64,000 nucleotides of DNA, taken from assembly GCA_017311315.1 (NCBI GenBank), contig CM029620.1, forward strand, positions 1,307,787 through 1,371,786. The letters are read 5' to 3'. Source of the DNA: Dendrocalamus latiflorus (Eukaryota > Streptophyta > Magnoliopsida > Poales > Poaceae). The notes beneath the pieces were generated by a model. It did no database searches. It had not been told where the DNA came from and saw only the letters and a list, made by a program, of their open reading frames with translations. Position 1 is the first letter of the stretch, and each line of letters opens with the position of its first letter. The position numbers and the translations under genes are program-made. Shown here piece after piece: positions 11,577-21,909 of the stretch.

Positions 11577-11615
11577 AACTACCCCCCTTAAAGAGAATCT
11601 CGTCCCCGAGATTCG
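11577..11615 (-). other. Polypurine tract and adjacent hairpin of D
   Basis: On the minus strand a purine run TTAAGGGGGGTAGTT abuts the 3' LTR and would prime plus-strand DNA. Directly before it are perfect 8-bp arms GAATCTCG and CGAGATTC. Versions of this hairpin occur at the same place in C and F, and partly in A. Confidence 0.75.
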
Positions 11616-12264
11616 GACGGGCTAGCAAAGAATTAGGTTTGGATCTTACTCTGTGTGGCTTGAACGGAGATCTGGTTCAAACGTCCCTTTGCAAACTTCT
11701 GTGGCCTTTTGTTTGCTGTCTGGAGGTTGTTGGCAATTGGCGCTTCAACTTGATGCTTCCAAAGATTAGGAGAGAGGAGATTCAAGGAAAAGGGGGAACA
11801 ACGGAAGATTTGCGCAACCCAAAACAAAACAACTAGCAAAACTTTTATTAAGCAAACAATAGTTATGGCTGCCGACAAAAGGGAAAAATGACAGCGCATA
11901 ACCTCGTCTACTGTCTAGCTTAACAACTTAACCTAAAAGGATAATGGTTGTCTTGGAGTGATCCTTCGCAGCTCTTGACGTACGAAGCATGATCCTTCAA
12001 AGCAGTGGCGGAGGCGATGAATCCCGACTGCTGACCATCTATAGTTGTTTTGAGCAAGGGAAGATTTAGAAATGAATTTTTAAGTAATGACATAAAGATA
12101 GGGGAGAATTGGAAGATGAGAGCAAGCAAAGATTAAGAGGTAAGGGTAGCATAGATTGAGAGGTAAGAATAAGAATTGTTTTTTTTAAATACTTGTTATT
12201 TAAAATAAATCCTTAAGGTCCAACCACTCTATTCTACCTACGGTCACGTCTTAGAGTCATTATT

Positions 12265-12276
12265 GCTCTGATACCA
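12265..12276 (-). other. Primer binding site of D (Met-tRNA)
   Basis: The minus strand reads TGGTATCAGAGC, four bases (GAGA) inside the 5' LTR end at 12281. Confidence 0.9.
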
Positions 12277-12514
12277 TCTCTGTCGGGACCCGGAGCAACA
12301 ACTCCAGAACCCTCTGTGTTATTCGCACTATCCCAGGAAAAGCTAGTGCACACAGTATCACAAAGACAATTATCATGCGTAATGACAAACTTTATTTAGC
12401 TAATATGAGCCTGATGGCCAAAGTTTACAATAACAGCAAAAGAAGACAGCGGAAGATAAACAATGTAGCAGCCCATCCAACCTTCCCACAAGGCGAATGA
12501 CTGTAAGACGCGGC

Positions 12515-14900
12515 CTAGTCGCAATCCTCACTGAAGTCGTCGAAGGCTTCCTCTGGAAAAGAGTTAGATATAGCAACATGAGTACAAAAAGTACTCCACA
12601 AGTCACCCGGGAAAATGCAACATAATGATAAAGGCTTCAACGGAAGGTTTATAGGGTTAGTTTGCATAAAACAACATTTAAGAAATATAATAATAGATTG
12701 AAATTGCTGAATTTAATACAGTAGATAAAACAATACTTGTAGTAGAAAGTAATACCGTTAGTGTCGGCTCCGACCAAACACCAACCTATCCACGGGCATC
12801 CCACCCGGACCATCTTTTCAAAAGCTCACGTATGGATTCCATCCATCCACACGCTTTCACTGCGCAACTCTGATGAATTCCATCCATTCACCAGATTTCA
12901 ATCTCTCACAGATTCCATCTATCCGCAAGGTTTTCATCTCTCGTAGATTCCATCCATCCACAAGGTTTTCGAAATCATTTTTGAAAAACAAAGTCTAATC
13001 CATGAAAAACTTTTACTCGGCATGCCCATGACCGTGGGCACGGCTATCCAGGATAGGTTATACACTCTGCAGAGGTTGTACAGCTTTACCCACAAGACAT
13101 GATCATCCCGGTTTGCCACGCGAGTTACACACTTCCTTAGGTGTGCGGCGAGGAGATCATGACAAGGCCTTTACAATGCAAAGCCTTCAACCTGGCCAAG
13201 CCAACTCTAAGGTTTCACCCCAGTAAGGAATCCACCAGACCGGGACCCCCTCTTGAGCCGAGTGAGACTTCTCATGGCCTACGCCACGCTCACTTTCATC
13301 CTACGAAATGGCTCAGGTTGGGACCCGCAAATTATTCAGCCAGGGCTGTCCCATACCAACCTTGTGGTAGTACGATAGGGCTTTGCAACAGTAGCTCACA
13401 GACCGGTCCTTAATCTGACTTAGGCCCATCCACAAACCCCTGTGCACGACAATCAACCACTGTGGCTCCAACCAACAGGGCATGCCTGCACCCACCACTC
13501 TAACCAATTGCCTAAGTCTAAACCAGTTTTATATTTGTTTTCAAAATAATTCATAACACTCCTTGACTCACCAAAGTCAAGAGTACATATCATTTTATGT
13601 AAAAAGGGTCATCATTTTATGTGAAAAGGTAACCCAAAGAAAAATTATATGACTATGCAGGGCTAAGCGTTTGAATAAACTCTCTAGCCAACACTAATGT
13701 ATTAACTAGAGTTTGATTCTAGGGTGACAAGGTATAAGGGATTCAATAACAATGGAGGAATTAACAAGTAGGCAATAACTAGATTTAAAACTGAATTGAA
13801 ATACGCTGAATAAAAATATGCATGCAATATAATTTAAATCAACATAATTTTATTTTGAAAACTGGGATCAACATGATCAAGGAGGGTGACTTGCCTTGCT
13901 CGAAGACCTGGTGCGATTCGTCGGCGTCGTTCTCTCTGAATTCGTCGAAATCTACGCGCGAAGAACCAACCAAATAAAATCGAAATAAAATCGAAATAAA
14001 ATCCAAAAATTATAAAATATATACTGCAACTTAGATTATGATTTTAGACAAATTTAGAGATTTGAATCACTGGATTCGGAGATCGGACGAGGGAGAACGA
14101 GCGATTGGAAGTTTGAATGGATTGGAAATTCCAGAAAATGCAAAACCGAAAGAATATTCTCTGGAATCTTATTTTTGGCTGATTTTTGGAGTATTTTGGA
14201 GTGTATGACATGTGGGGCCCGGTTGTCATTGGGTGCAGAATTTTATTTTATTATTTTATGACAAGTGGGTCCCGCTTGTCATGGACTAGAGGTGAACAAA
14301 AAGTTTGGCAAAGCCCCAACCGAAATTGCCTTGCCCAGGACTTGAACTCACAACCTCATGCATGCATGCCTTGACTTGTCTCCCCTAGCCAAGTGAGCAT
14401 GTGATCTTTTGTGACAAAGAAGCATCACCAATGGAATAGAAGGTAAATGATAGAGCTATTCTTGGATGAAACCAACCGAAGCAACGTGGAGGTGCGGCCA
14501 TGGAGGATGGAGGGCGCTAGGGAGGGAATAGAGGGGCGGCGCGGGATGGGGATGCGGCCGGGGTTCGTCTCTTACCGGCGGCGGCTCGAGAGATGGCCGG
14601 AGAAGGCGACGGCGACGGGAAAACCGGCGACGCGCGCGGAGGAGAGAGAGAGCTTCGCGGCGGCGCTTGGTGCGGCGGCTCCGGTGGGGAGAGGGCTCGG
14701 CCGCGGGGCGGAGGGTGGTCGCCGGCGCACGGGGATCGCGAAGACGTCGACGACGAGGCGCGGGGAGACCGGGGCGGCCGGCGGCGGTTGAAGTTGGAGG
14801 CGGCGGCGGGAGGCGTCCGGGCGGCGGGGCACGGCGGCGGGGTGGCGGACGGGGAGGAGGAGAAGGACGGCGGCGGGTGGAAGGGCCGAAGAAGGGGGGA
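12515..14900 (-). CDS. Predicted spliced LTR reading frame, D 5' LTR copy
   Basis: Same structure as the 8265-10650 copy, shifted by 4250 bp: exon 1 about 14900-14576, exon 2 13951-13895, exon 3 12552-12515. Because this LTR is the 5' one, its promoter would drive the element RNA, so this is the copy more likely to be expressed as an intact leader. Splicing would have to be partial, since spliced genomic RNA would give LTRs without introns. No ATG is found in the exons. Confidence 0.42.
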
Positions 14901-14927
14901 AGGGAGAGAATGGTGGTGGGGAGGCCC

Positions 14928-14934
14928 TTTTATA
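14928..14934 (-). promoter_or_regulatory. TATA box, D 5' LTR
   Basis: TATAAAA on the minus strand in the promoter-proximal LTR of D. Confidence 0.68.
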
Positions 14935-15827
14935 GAAAGAGAGAGGAGATGAAGGGATTTCGGTTTTGAGAGGGTTAATGGATGGAAAACGGCCGGGAGA
15001 TTGATGAGGGTGATTAGGGCGTCCGTTTCCATGTTTTAATCGGGAGTTAAGAGGGAGAAACGGCGGGATTCATGAGCTCTAATTTGTCATCCATGGTGGA
15101 GGAGAGAGAGGGTGGGAGGAGGAAGAAGGAGAGGTTGAAGAAACATATGACATATGGGTCCCATGTGTCATGGAGAGGGAGAGGAAGTGAAGGGGTACGG
15201 GCCGTCGGATTGTTGACACGTGGCAAGTGGATGGCTCATGTCCTTTGGATTTTATGAAGGGGTAAGTTGCAATGTATGGCTAGGATTAAAACGTGGAGAG
15301 AGGTTGATTTAATCTGAGAGCGACACGTGGCGGGCTTGGATGAATTTGATTTTTATTTTCGGAATAAATTTCAGAAATTACTAGAAACTTTACAAACACT
15401 TGGAAAAATAATATTTAATGTCTAAAAATTCCAGAAAAATTATAGAATATTCCTGGAAGCATTTTAGACTTAATAAAAATATTTTTAATTTCAGATTTTT
15501 TATTTAATAATTTTATAAAATACTTTTTAACCTTTAAAATTGATTTTTAACTCCAGAAAAACACAGAAAATCCGAATAAAAGCCAAATGCTTTTAAATAC
15601 TTAATTTGAAATTATATTTTTACATAAACTCAAAATATTCTTTTATTTAATCATAATTTTATGTTTTTAGTTAAATTACTTTTGCAAAAGCCTTTTTCCA
15701 AAGCTGAAAAACAGACAAATAAAATCTCCAAAATTTAGGCAACCAAAGAACACTTTATTTTATTTAAATTAAATTAATTAAATTTTTTTTTACTGAAAAT
15801 TTTGAAATAAACAGCCGGGCTGTTACA

Positions 15828-16618
15828 GCTGTGTATTGATGCAAGACAGAAAGGTAGTAGCATATGCTTCGAGGCAGTTGCGGCCCCATGAAGGAAATTA
15901 CCCAACACATGATTTAGAGCTTGCTGCCGTTGTGCATGCTCTGAAAATATGGAGGCACTACTTGATTGGTAACCGCTGCGAGATTTACACAGATCACAAG
16001 AGCCTGAAGTACATATTTACTCAACTCGATCTCAACATGAGGTAAAGGAGATGGCTTGAGTTAATAAAGGATTATGATATTGGAATACATTATCACCCAG
16101 GAAAGGCTAATGTGGTAGCTGATGCCTTGAGTCGAAAGAGTTACTGTACCAAACTGTGGATTAAGGATAGTATGCCCGCACTTCAAGAAGAATTCCAACG
16201 GCTCAACTTAGAAGTAGTGGAGGAAGGATTCCTAGCCACTTTGGAAGTTCAACCAACCTTAGAAGATCAAATCAGAACAGCTCAAAAGGAGGACAAGTAT
16301 GTCCAGGAGATCAAGGATAATATGAAGAAAGGGAAAGCCTCGGAATTTTCAGAGGATGAAGAAGGTACCCTTTGGTTTGGGAAAAGAATTATTGTACCTG
16401 AAAAGAAAGAGGTAAAGGAGTTAATCCTGAAGGAAGCCCATGAATCTGGATACTCAATTCACCCTGGGAGTACAAAAATGTACCAAGATCTCAAGGAAAG
16501 GTATTGGTGGTCAAGTATGAAACGAGAAATTGCAGAATACGTAGCTTTGTGCGATGTATGCCAACGGATTAAAGCTGAACACCAGAGACCTGCTGGACTT
16601 TTGTAGCCATTGCAGATC
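15828..16618 (+). pseudogene. pol: pol of element A, part 2: RNase H and integrase zinc region
   Basis: The segment resumes exactly after the GCTGT duplication and continues the RNase H begun at 7980 (VLMQDRKVVAYASRQLRP, TDHKSLKYI). A TAA at 16043-16045 stands where X has CAA (Gln). The frame then runs through ANVVADALSRK and the integrase zinc region (HESGYSIHPG, CDVCQRIKAEH) to a TAG at 16604-16606 where X has CAG. Both stops fit C-to-T change. The segment is cut at 16618 by element B and resumes at 27973. Confidence 0.92.
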
Positions 16619-17329
16619 TGAGAGACCATGTGGTCGTAACTCCATGAGAGTGATGAGTAATTGACAAGGGTTTAGGTCAGTCGAGTTTGGTTTGAGTGGT
16701 TCGGAGTCGAGTCGTTGTGTGGCGCAATCGGGCTCGGTCGGACTTTGGTCAAACCTGGTCATTTGGGCTTAGGATGCATATTATAATGTTTCGACAGGTT
16801 TGGACTTCATATGTGGTAAGTGTGATGGTATTTACGCTTTCATGTGTCGAGCGGTGCTATGTGACGTGTTTTCTTGTCTGTGTGACTGCAGGACTTCGGA
16901 GCTAGGTCATGGTGACGCGTGGAAGGACCGGGACTAGACACAGGAGGTGTTGAGGTCCAGACGGTCGGGTACGCTGAGGATGATCGAGGCTGGTGAGGTG
17001 GTTGCGAGTCGGGAGACGAGGAACCGGAGCTGGAGCTACCGGTGGTGGACACGACGGGCAACGGCAAGGACTCGAGGACGTCGAGGCGGAGTCGTGGTGA
17101 GACACGAGGTGACCGGACTAGACGCAGGTGGCGTTGAGGTCAGAACGGTCGGATGTGTCGAAGACGGCGGAGATTCGATGTGGTTGCGAGTCGTGGGCGA
17201 CAAGGAGCGCGGAAGCTTCCCGGAAGGTGCAGGAGGGGCGAAACGGGAATTTCGCAAGGCTACACAAGCGGGAGCGGGCTCCGTTGGACGTAGCGGGCGT
17301 AACGGGGCGGAGACCCGTTAGCCAAGCGC

Positions 17330-17336
17330 TATAAAA
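17330..17336 (+). promoter_or_regulatory. TATA box, B 5' LTR
   Basis: TATAAAA, with the same box at 26602-26608 in the 3' LTR. Confidence 0.7.
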
Positions 17337-18211
17337 GGAGAGGAGGGGCTGCATGCCCTCCTTGAGCACTTGGAGGGAATTAGGGTTAGCCCTAGTCAAA
17401 AGAGGCTTTAGGAGGTGGTTTTCCTTTAGTCTTTAGTGGTTGGAGAGGCAGAGTCGTGCTCCCTCTGTCCTTCATCGATGTGTTCTATGTGAGTCTCCTC
17501 TCTTGTGTGTTCTTCCTCCCAAGATGTGGTGAGAATCTTGGTGTTCTTGAGGATTGAGAGGAGAGGGATTGAGTTGAGAGTCTTGTAATCATGTCCTCTA
17601 TCTGTAATCGTGTCATCGGGACTCCTCTGTATTCATTGTGATCCAAGAAATGAAATCTGAAGTTTGGTTCTTCCCGTTCGTAGCCTCTGTTCTTCATTTC
17701 CTCATTTCTTGATTTTTGTGGTTTTGAGTTCTTGCTTGCTGAGATTGGCCAAAATGGGTTGCTCTAAGATGGGATAGTGCCTTAAGATCATTTGATCAAG
17801 TTCCCATGAGCAAACCTTGGTTTAATCTTAGATTTGCATTTTTGGCCTCCCCTGTTCATGTTTTGCCTTCCTAGGTTTTGGTGCTGTTCTTATTTCCCTT
17901 GTTGAGATGGCTTGAAATTTGGTATGGAGAGTCCAGAGGCTATTAATTAGCAACCCTCAAAATTTCATAGCCAAAGGATCAACGGTTGGGGAGTAATTTG
18001 ATTTTTGGATCGGGTTGTGCAAAAATTCAGATTTTTAACCATAATCTGAAATTCTTGCTTCTTGGTTTGATTCTCTTGTTTCTCAAGGCCCCCTTACTAT
18101 TTAGTTTGTTGTAGTAAGACCGTGGATCAAAAAGTTTGAGAACAAACCTTCTTTTTAGCCAAAAATCCGAAGTCTCAAAGTTCCAGCCTGAAAATCCTGT
18201 TTGCTGTTTTT

Positions 18212-18488
18212 CTCGAGAGGTACTACCGCTCCTCGAGAGGTACTACCGCTCAGAGGTACTACCGCTCCTCGAGAGGTACTACCGCTCAGAGGTACTACCG
18301 CTCGTCCTAGCGGTACTACCGGTTATGTTCGGACCAGTCTGATCGGCAGCGAAGAAACGTTCGGACAAGTCCGATCGTCGTGCGGTACTACCGCTCCTCG
18401 AGAGGTACTACCGCTCAGAGGTACTACCGCTCCTCAAGAGGTACTACCGCTCAGAGGTACTACCGCTCGTCTCAGCGGTACTACCGCT
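18212..18488 (+). repeat. Tandem CGG/CCG palindrome block in B LTR
   Basis: About ten copies of GGTACTACCGCTC alternate between AGAGG- and CTCGAGAGG-type starts. Several extend to GCGGTA-C-TACCGC, a palindrome around one base. A second pair of related words (GTTCGGAC with CGATC or TGATCGG) lies in the middle. The block recurs at 27484-27760. Palindrome-dense LTR regions with such cores are a known Sirevirus trait. Confidence 0.8.
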
Positions 18489-18696
18489 TGCAGTCAGATT
18501 TTCTCTGATTTTATTTTTCTTGACTGCTTCTGTTTGGATCTGGTTTTTCCTTGTCTCTGTGATTTCAAGTGAGTGCTTTTTCTATCTTCATAGCTCCCAT
18601 AGCTATTGGAGAAGAAGCTTAAGTGAGGATACTTGTTGGGGGCGATTTTTAAAGATCGACATTCACCCCCCCTCTGTCGCCATTTCGGTCCTACAA

Positions 18697-18711
18697 TTGG
18701 TATCAGAGCCG
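18697..18711 (+). other. Primer binding site of B (Met-tRNA)
   Basis: TTGGTATCAGAGCCGG begins two bases after the LTR end. Confidence 0.88.
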
Positions 18712-18751
18712 GTTAGCTCTTTTCAATAGATCTTAACCGGTCTCAAGAGCC

Positions 18752-21720
18752 ATGGCGACGGACAAGTACTCGACCAAGCCTCCCGTCTTTGATGGCCTGG
18801 ATTACCCCTTCTGGAAGAGCCGAATGGAAACATACATCCAGGCTCAGGGGTATGCCATTTGGCGGAAGGTGAAGGTCAGATTTGTTGTTCCTGCCGATGA
18901 GAACATTAATGCTGGAAATATGCATGATGTTGAGGCAAACGCTAAGGCAAGGAACATCATAATCCAGGGCTTGAGTCGTAGCGAGTTTGACCGCATATCT
19001 CATCTTTCGTCCGCCTTCGATATTTGGGAGACCCTCGATGCTTACCATGAGGGCACCACCCAAATAAAGACGGTGCGACAGGACCAGTTCAAGCGAGATT
19101 ACAACAAGTTTGAAATGCTCGCTGGCGAGTCCCTTGATGAGTGTTTTGCGCGTTTTCACAAGATTCTGAGCAACCTCCGAGCCGTCGGTCTCACATACTC
19201 CGACTCGGATAATGCTTGACAGATGCTCGCTGCACTCGACCTTCGTGTTTGGGAGATGAAGGTGACTACCATCAAGGACAGTACGGACCTCTCGACATTG
19301 ACTCTTGATGCGCTGTACTCGCGTCTCAAGACTCACGAGATTGACATTGTCTCTCGCAAGTCGAAGTCACAGTCGATGGCTCTAGTCACAGATCCCAGCT
19401 CGGCTTCTGGTCCCTCTTCTGATTCTTCTTGCGGTTTCTCCCTTGCTGCTCTCTGTGACATAACTGATGATCAGTTAGAGCAGCTTGCGGATGATCAGCT
19501 GGCCCTCCTTGCTCGAAGATTCTCCTATGCTTACAAGGGGAGGAGGGACAGAAAGAGAGGAGGACCCGTGATTTGCTTCGAGTGTGGTGGCCCCAACCAC
19601 ATTCGGGCAAACTGCCCCAAGCTGGAGAAGGGCAAGAATGACTACGGCGGTTCGGGCAAGATCGACTGCACCGACAAGAACCGCAACAAGAAGCCTCCAG
19701 CTCAGACGCCGGGAAAGAAGAAGTTCCGCAACTTCGGGAAGGCCAAGAAGCTCTTCCACCGCGTCCTCACCGCCTTCGACGACCTCGACCTCAGCGAGGT
19801 GGAGGGATAGAGCGACGACGACGGGACGGGTGACCAAGAGCCCAAGGATGGCGGCGACGACTTCTCTGGCATGTGCTTCATGGCCCTCGAGGGCAAACTC
19901 AGCGACAGCGAGCTGTACTCCGACTCGGACGAGGTATGCCCCACCTACGACCAGCTCAATCATGCTTTTCTTAAGCTAGGTGGATTTCATGCTAGAGCTA
20001 GGGCTAGGTGTACTGAGTTAGAGAAGGAAGTAGACAGATTGTCACTAGAGATTATTGCTCTTACATCTGGTCCCTCTAGTGACGACTGTGATACATGCTC
20101 TGCCTTGCTGGGTGACATGGAGAAATTGAGGACCTCGCATGATAGTTTGTCCTCCGAGCTTGATACTGTTAAGGTGGAGAACATTAGTCTGTTGGCTGAA
20201 CTAGAGATGAGTAGGATTGCTTCTATTTCATCTGCTCCTGTTGAGACTAGTGCTTGCACCTCATGTGAGGATAAGGACAATGCTTTTAGAGGCCTTTATA
20301 CCATGATGCTTGATCTGCCCGAGTCATGTGAAAACTGCAATAAACTGAAGTCGAACCTAAAACGGGCAGATCACAAGATTGCTGAGTTGCATGCTTCTTT
20401 ACTTGAGCCTGTTGTTTCTTACACCAATTGTCCAAAATTACCTCTTGAACTTGAATCTGTTTCTAAGCAATTCCAAGAGATGATTGATCAAAACAACAAA
20501 TTGGCTCAGTTTGCGACTAAGGATCCTGTTAGCTCACCATGCATTAGTTGTGACAAACTAAAACTTGAACTCGTTGCTTTGAATGATAAATGTGTGAAGC
20601 TAACTAAGGACTTATTAGAGAAGTCATCAACTCCTTGTGATGTGATTGCTGAGGGGGGGGGGGGAGAAGCCCCAGGGTAAGGTAGAGACGCTTAGCGACG
20701 AGAACCAACCTGCTAGTAGTAGGACTGTCCATTCTGAGTCGGCTGTGCGTGCACAAGCCATTCTTACCTCTGCTGTTGGTTCTTCATCTGCTCCCTTACC
20801 TGCTGTTGTTCCCTCTTCTCCCTGCTCTTCTTGCACCTCTCTCTTTCGGGAGTGTCAGTACCTTATGAACACTCTCGAGAGATTTGTAGGTGGCAAGAAG
20901 AAGCTTAATCTTATTCTAGACCAATCCAAGATTTGCAAATTCAATCAGGGTCTAGGATATGATTACTATGAGGACATTAGGAAGCATCCACCTGCTATTC
21001 TCAGACCCATAGTAGGAGGTGCGATCGAGGTTGAGCCCAGGTCTGATGAGGTCAAATTCAAATCAGCGGGTTTTGTCCAAGGGATTTCTGACAGCAAGGT
21101 GAGTCCACCTACAGCTTCGGCCTCTCAGAAGGCGAAGCCATCTCATGCTACTTCTGCCTCTCAGAAGGCGAAGTATCATTGCACCTTCTGTCAGAAGGAT
21201 GGACATACGATCGATCGATGCTTCAGGCGCGCTAGGATTGCGCGTAGAGACCGTGCGGAGGCACTTAGGCGTATTCAGGGTCAGCCCCAGATCCTGAGTG
21301 CACCTAAGACTAGCACGAGGTCCAAGTTTGCTTCTGACGGGTTCGGGCAGCATCGAGGACTTGGTTTTTTCTGAGTCTTCAGGTTTTCGTCCTCGTGCTG
21401 CTCCGGGTCGTGACTTCCGCCGTCCTGAGGGTACATCTCGTTTCCCCCGTCGAGACAGTTACCCACGGCGTGATCAGCAGGTTGCCGGTGTTTTGACTCG
21501 CTTTCCCATAGCAGTCGGACCTAGCAACAGCTTCAGGTCTACTCGTAGACCTTCTGGCTTTCTGAGCGACAGAAAGCGTAGAGTAGGTAGAGGTCAGTCT
21601 TGTGTGACTACTTCTTCTGCTCGACGTGTGACTCAGTATTGGGTTCCAAAATCTCTTTTGATTTACCCCAGTACTGAGTCTTCACTTTCTCGTTGACTCA
21701 GTTTTCGCTGGGCTGGGAAG
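18752..21720 (+). pseudogene. gag: gag of Sirevirus-like element B, broken
   Basis: The frame starts at ATG (MATDKYSTKPPVFDG) with a copia gag domain (LDYPFWKSRMETYIQ, FDIWETLDAYHEGT). A CCHC knuckle, CFECGGPNHIRANC, lies near 19579. A long coiled-coil region (LEKEVDRLSLEIIAL and onward) follows from 19871, and a second knuckle (CTFCQKDGHTIDRC) near 21181, as in Sireviruses. Breaks are a TGA at 19217-19219, a TAG at 19808-19810, a frameshift at a run of 12 G (20653-20664), another near 21340-21360, and a TGA at 21694-21696. The first two stops leave the frame unchanged and fit C-to-T changes. No intact gag protein is encoded. Confidence 0.9.
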
Positions 21721-21729
21721 GGAAAGGAA

Positions 21730-21909
21730 TGGCTTGTGGACTCCGAGTGTTCTCGACACATGACCGGAGATTCTTGTTGGTTCTCTTCCCTAGCTCGAGC
21801 TGCAGGTGATGAGACGATCACCTTTAGAGATGTCTCTTCTGGTCGCATCATCTTTGGCTGCTCTTCTCTTTCTCTTGTTGATCAAATTTGTTTGCATTTC
21901 CCTCCATAG
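21730..21909 (+). pseudogene. Copia aspartic protease remnant of B
   Basis: In the frame of the last gag segment, the block reads WLVDSECSRHMTGDSCWF, then TITFRDVSSGRIIFGC. This is the copia protease active-site region (normally DSGCSRHMTG; here Gly is replaced by Glu). It ends at a stop near 21907. Everything typical of pol beyond this point is absent. Confidence 0.85.

Larger units (their letters stand above)
11577..12280 (-). other. Short internal region of D, non-coding
   Basis: These 704 bp hold the polypurine tract and hairpin at the left end, the primer site at the right end, and AT-rich leader-like DNA between them. The bases after the primer site resemble the leaders of A and C (a GACGTGACC motif). 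Small ORFs of 88 and 69 codons show no recognised domain and no resemblance to gag. The region looks like a leader joined directly to the 3' terminus after loss of all coding DNA. Confidence 0.85.
8031..15827 (-). mobile_element. Non-autonomous LTR element D with near-identical 3.55-kb LTRs
   Basis: Two direct LTR copies (8031-11576 and 12281-15827) flank only 704 bp of internal DNA. A perfect 5-bp duplication, GCTGT, lies at 8026-8030 and 15828-15832. The reverse-strand orientation is shown by the primer site at 12265-12276 and the polypurine tract at 11577. No gag, protease, RT or integrase is present, so proteins must come from another element. Termini, GAGA spacer, primer site and polypurine hairpin match the A and C families, which suggests a related autonomous partner. 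The only LTR differences I noticed are a 1-nt indel in a T run (near 11531 and 15781) and one T/C change (near 11565 and 15816), so the insertion is very young. It lies in the RNase H region of A. Confidence 0.93.
12281..15827 (-). repeat. 5' LTR of D
   Basis: Near-identical to 8031-11576. Transcription would start on the minus strand near 14900, after the TATA box at 14928-14934. The right end abuts the GCTGT duplication and A's RNase H resumes immediately. Confidence 0.93.
16619..18695 (+). repeat. 5' LTR of B
   Basis: Starts TGAGAGACC and ends TCCTACA; the ends are TG...CA. It contains a TATA box at 17330-17336 and a palindrome-rich tandem block at 18212-18488. Confidence 0.93.

Noticed and set aside
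18212..18488. CRISPR-like repeat array
   Set aside because: Repeats are 13-20 bp, with no unique spacers of regular size, inside a plant LTR; the copy in the other LTR is the same.
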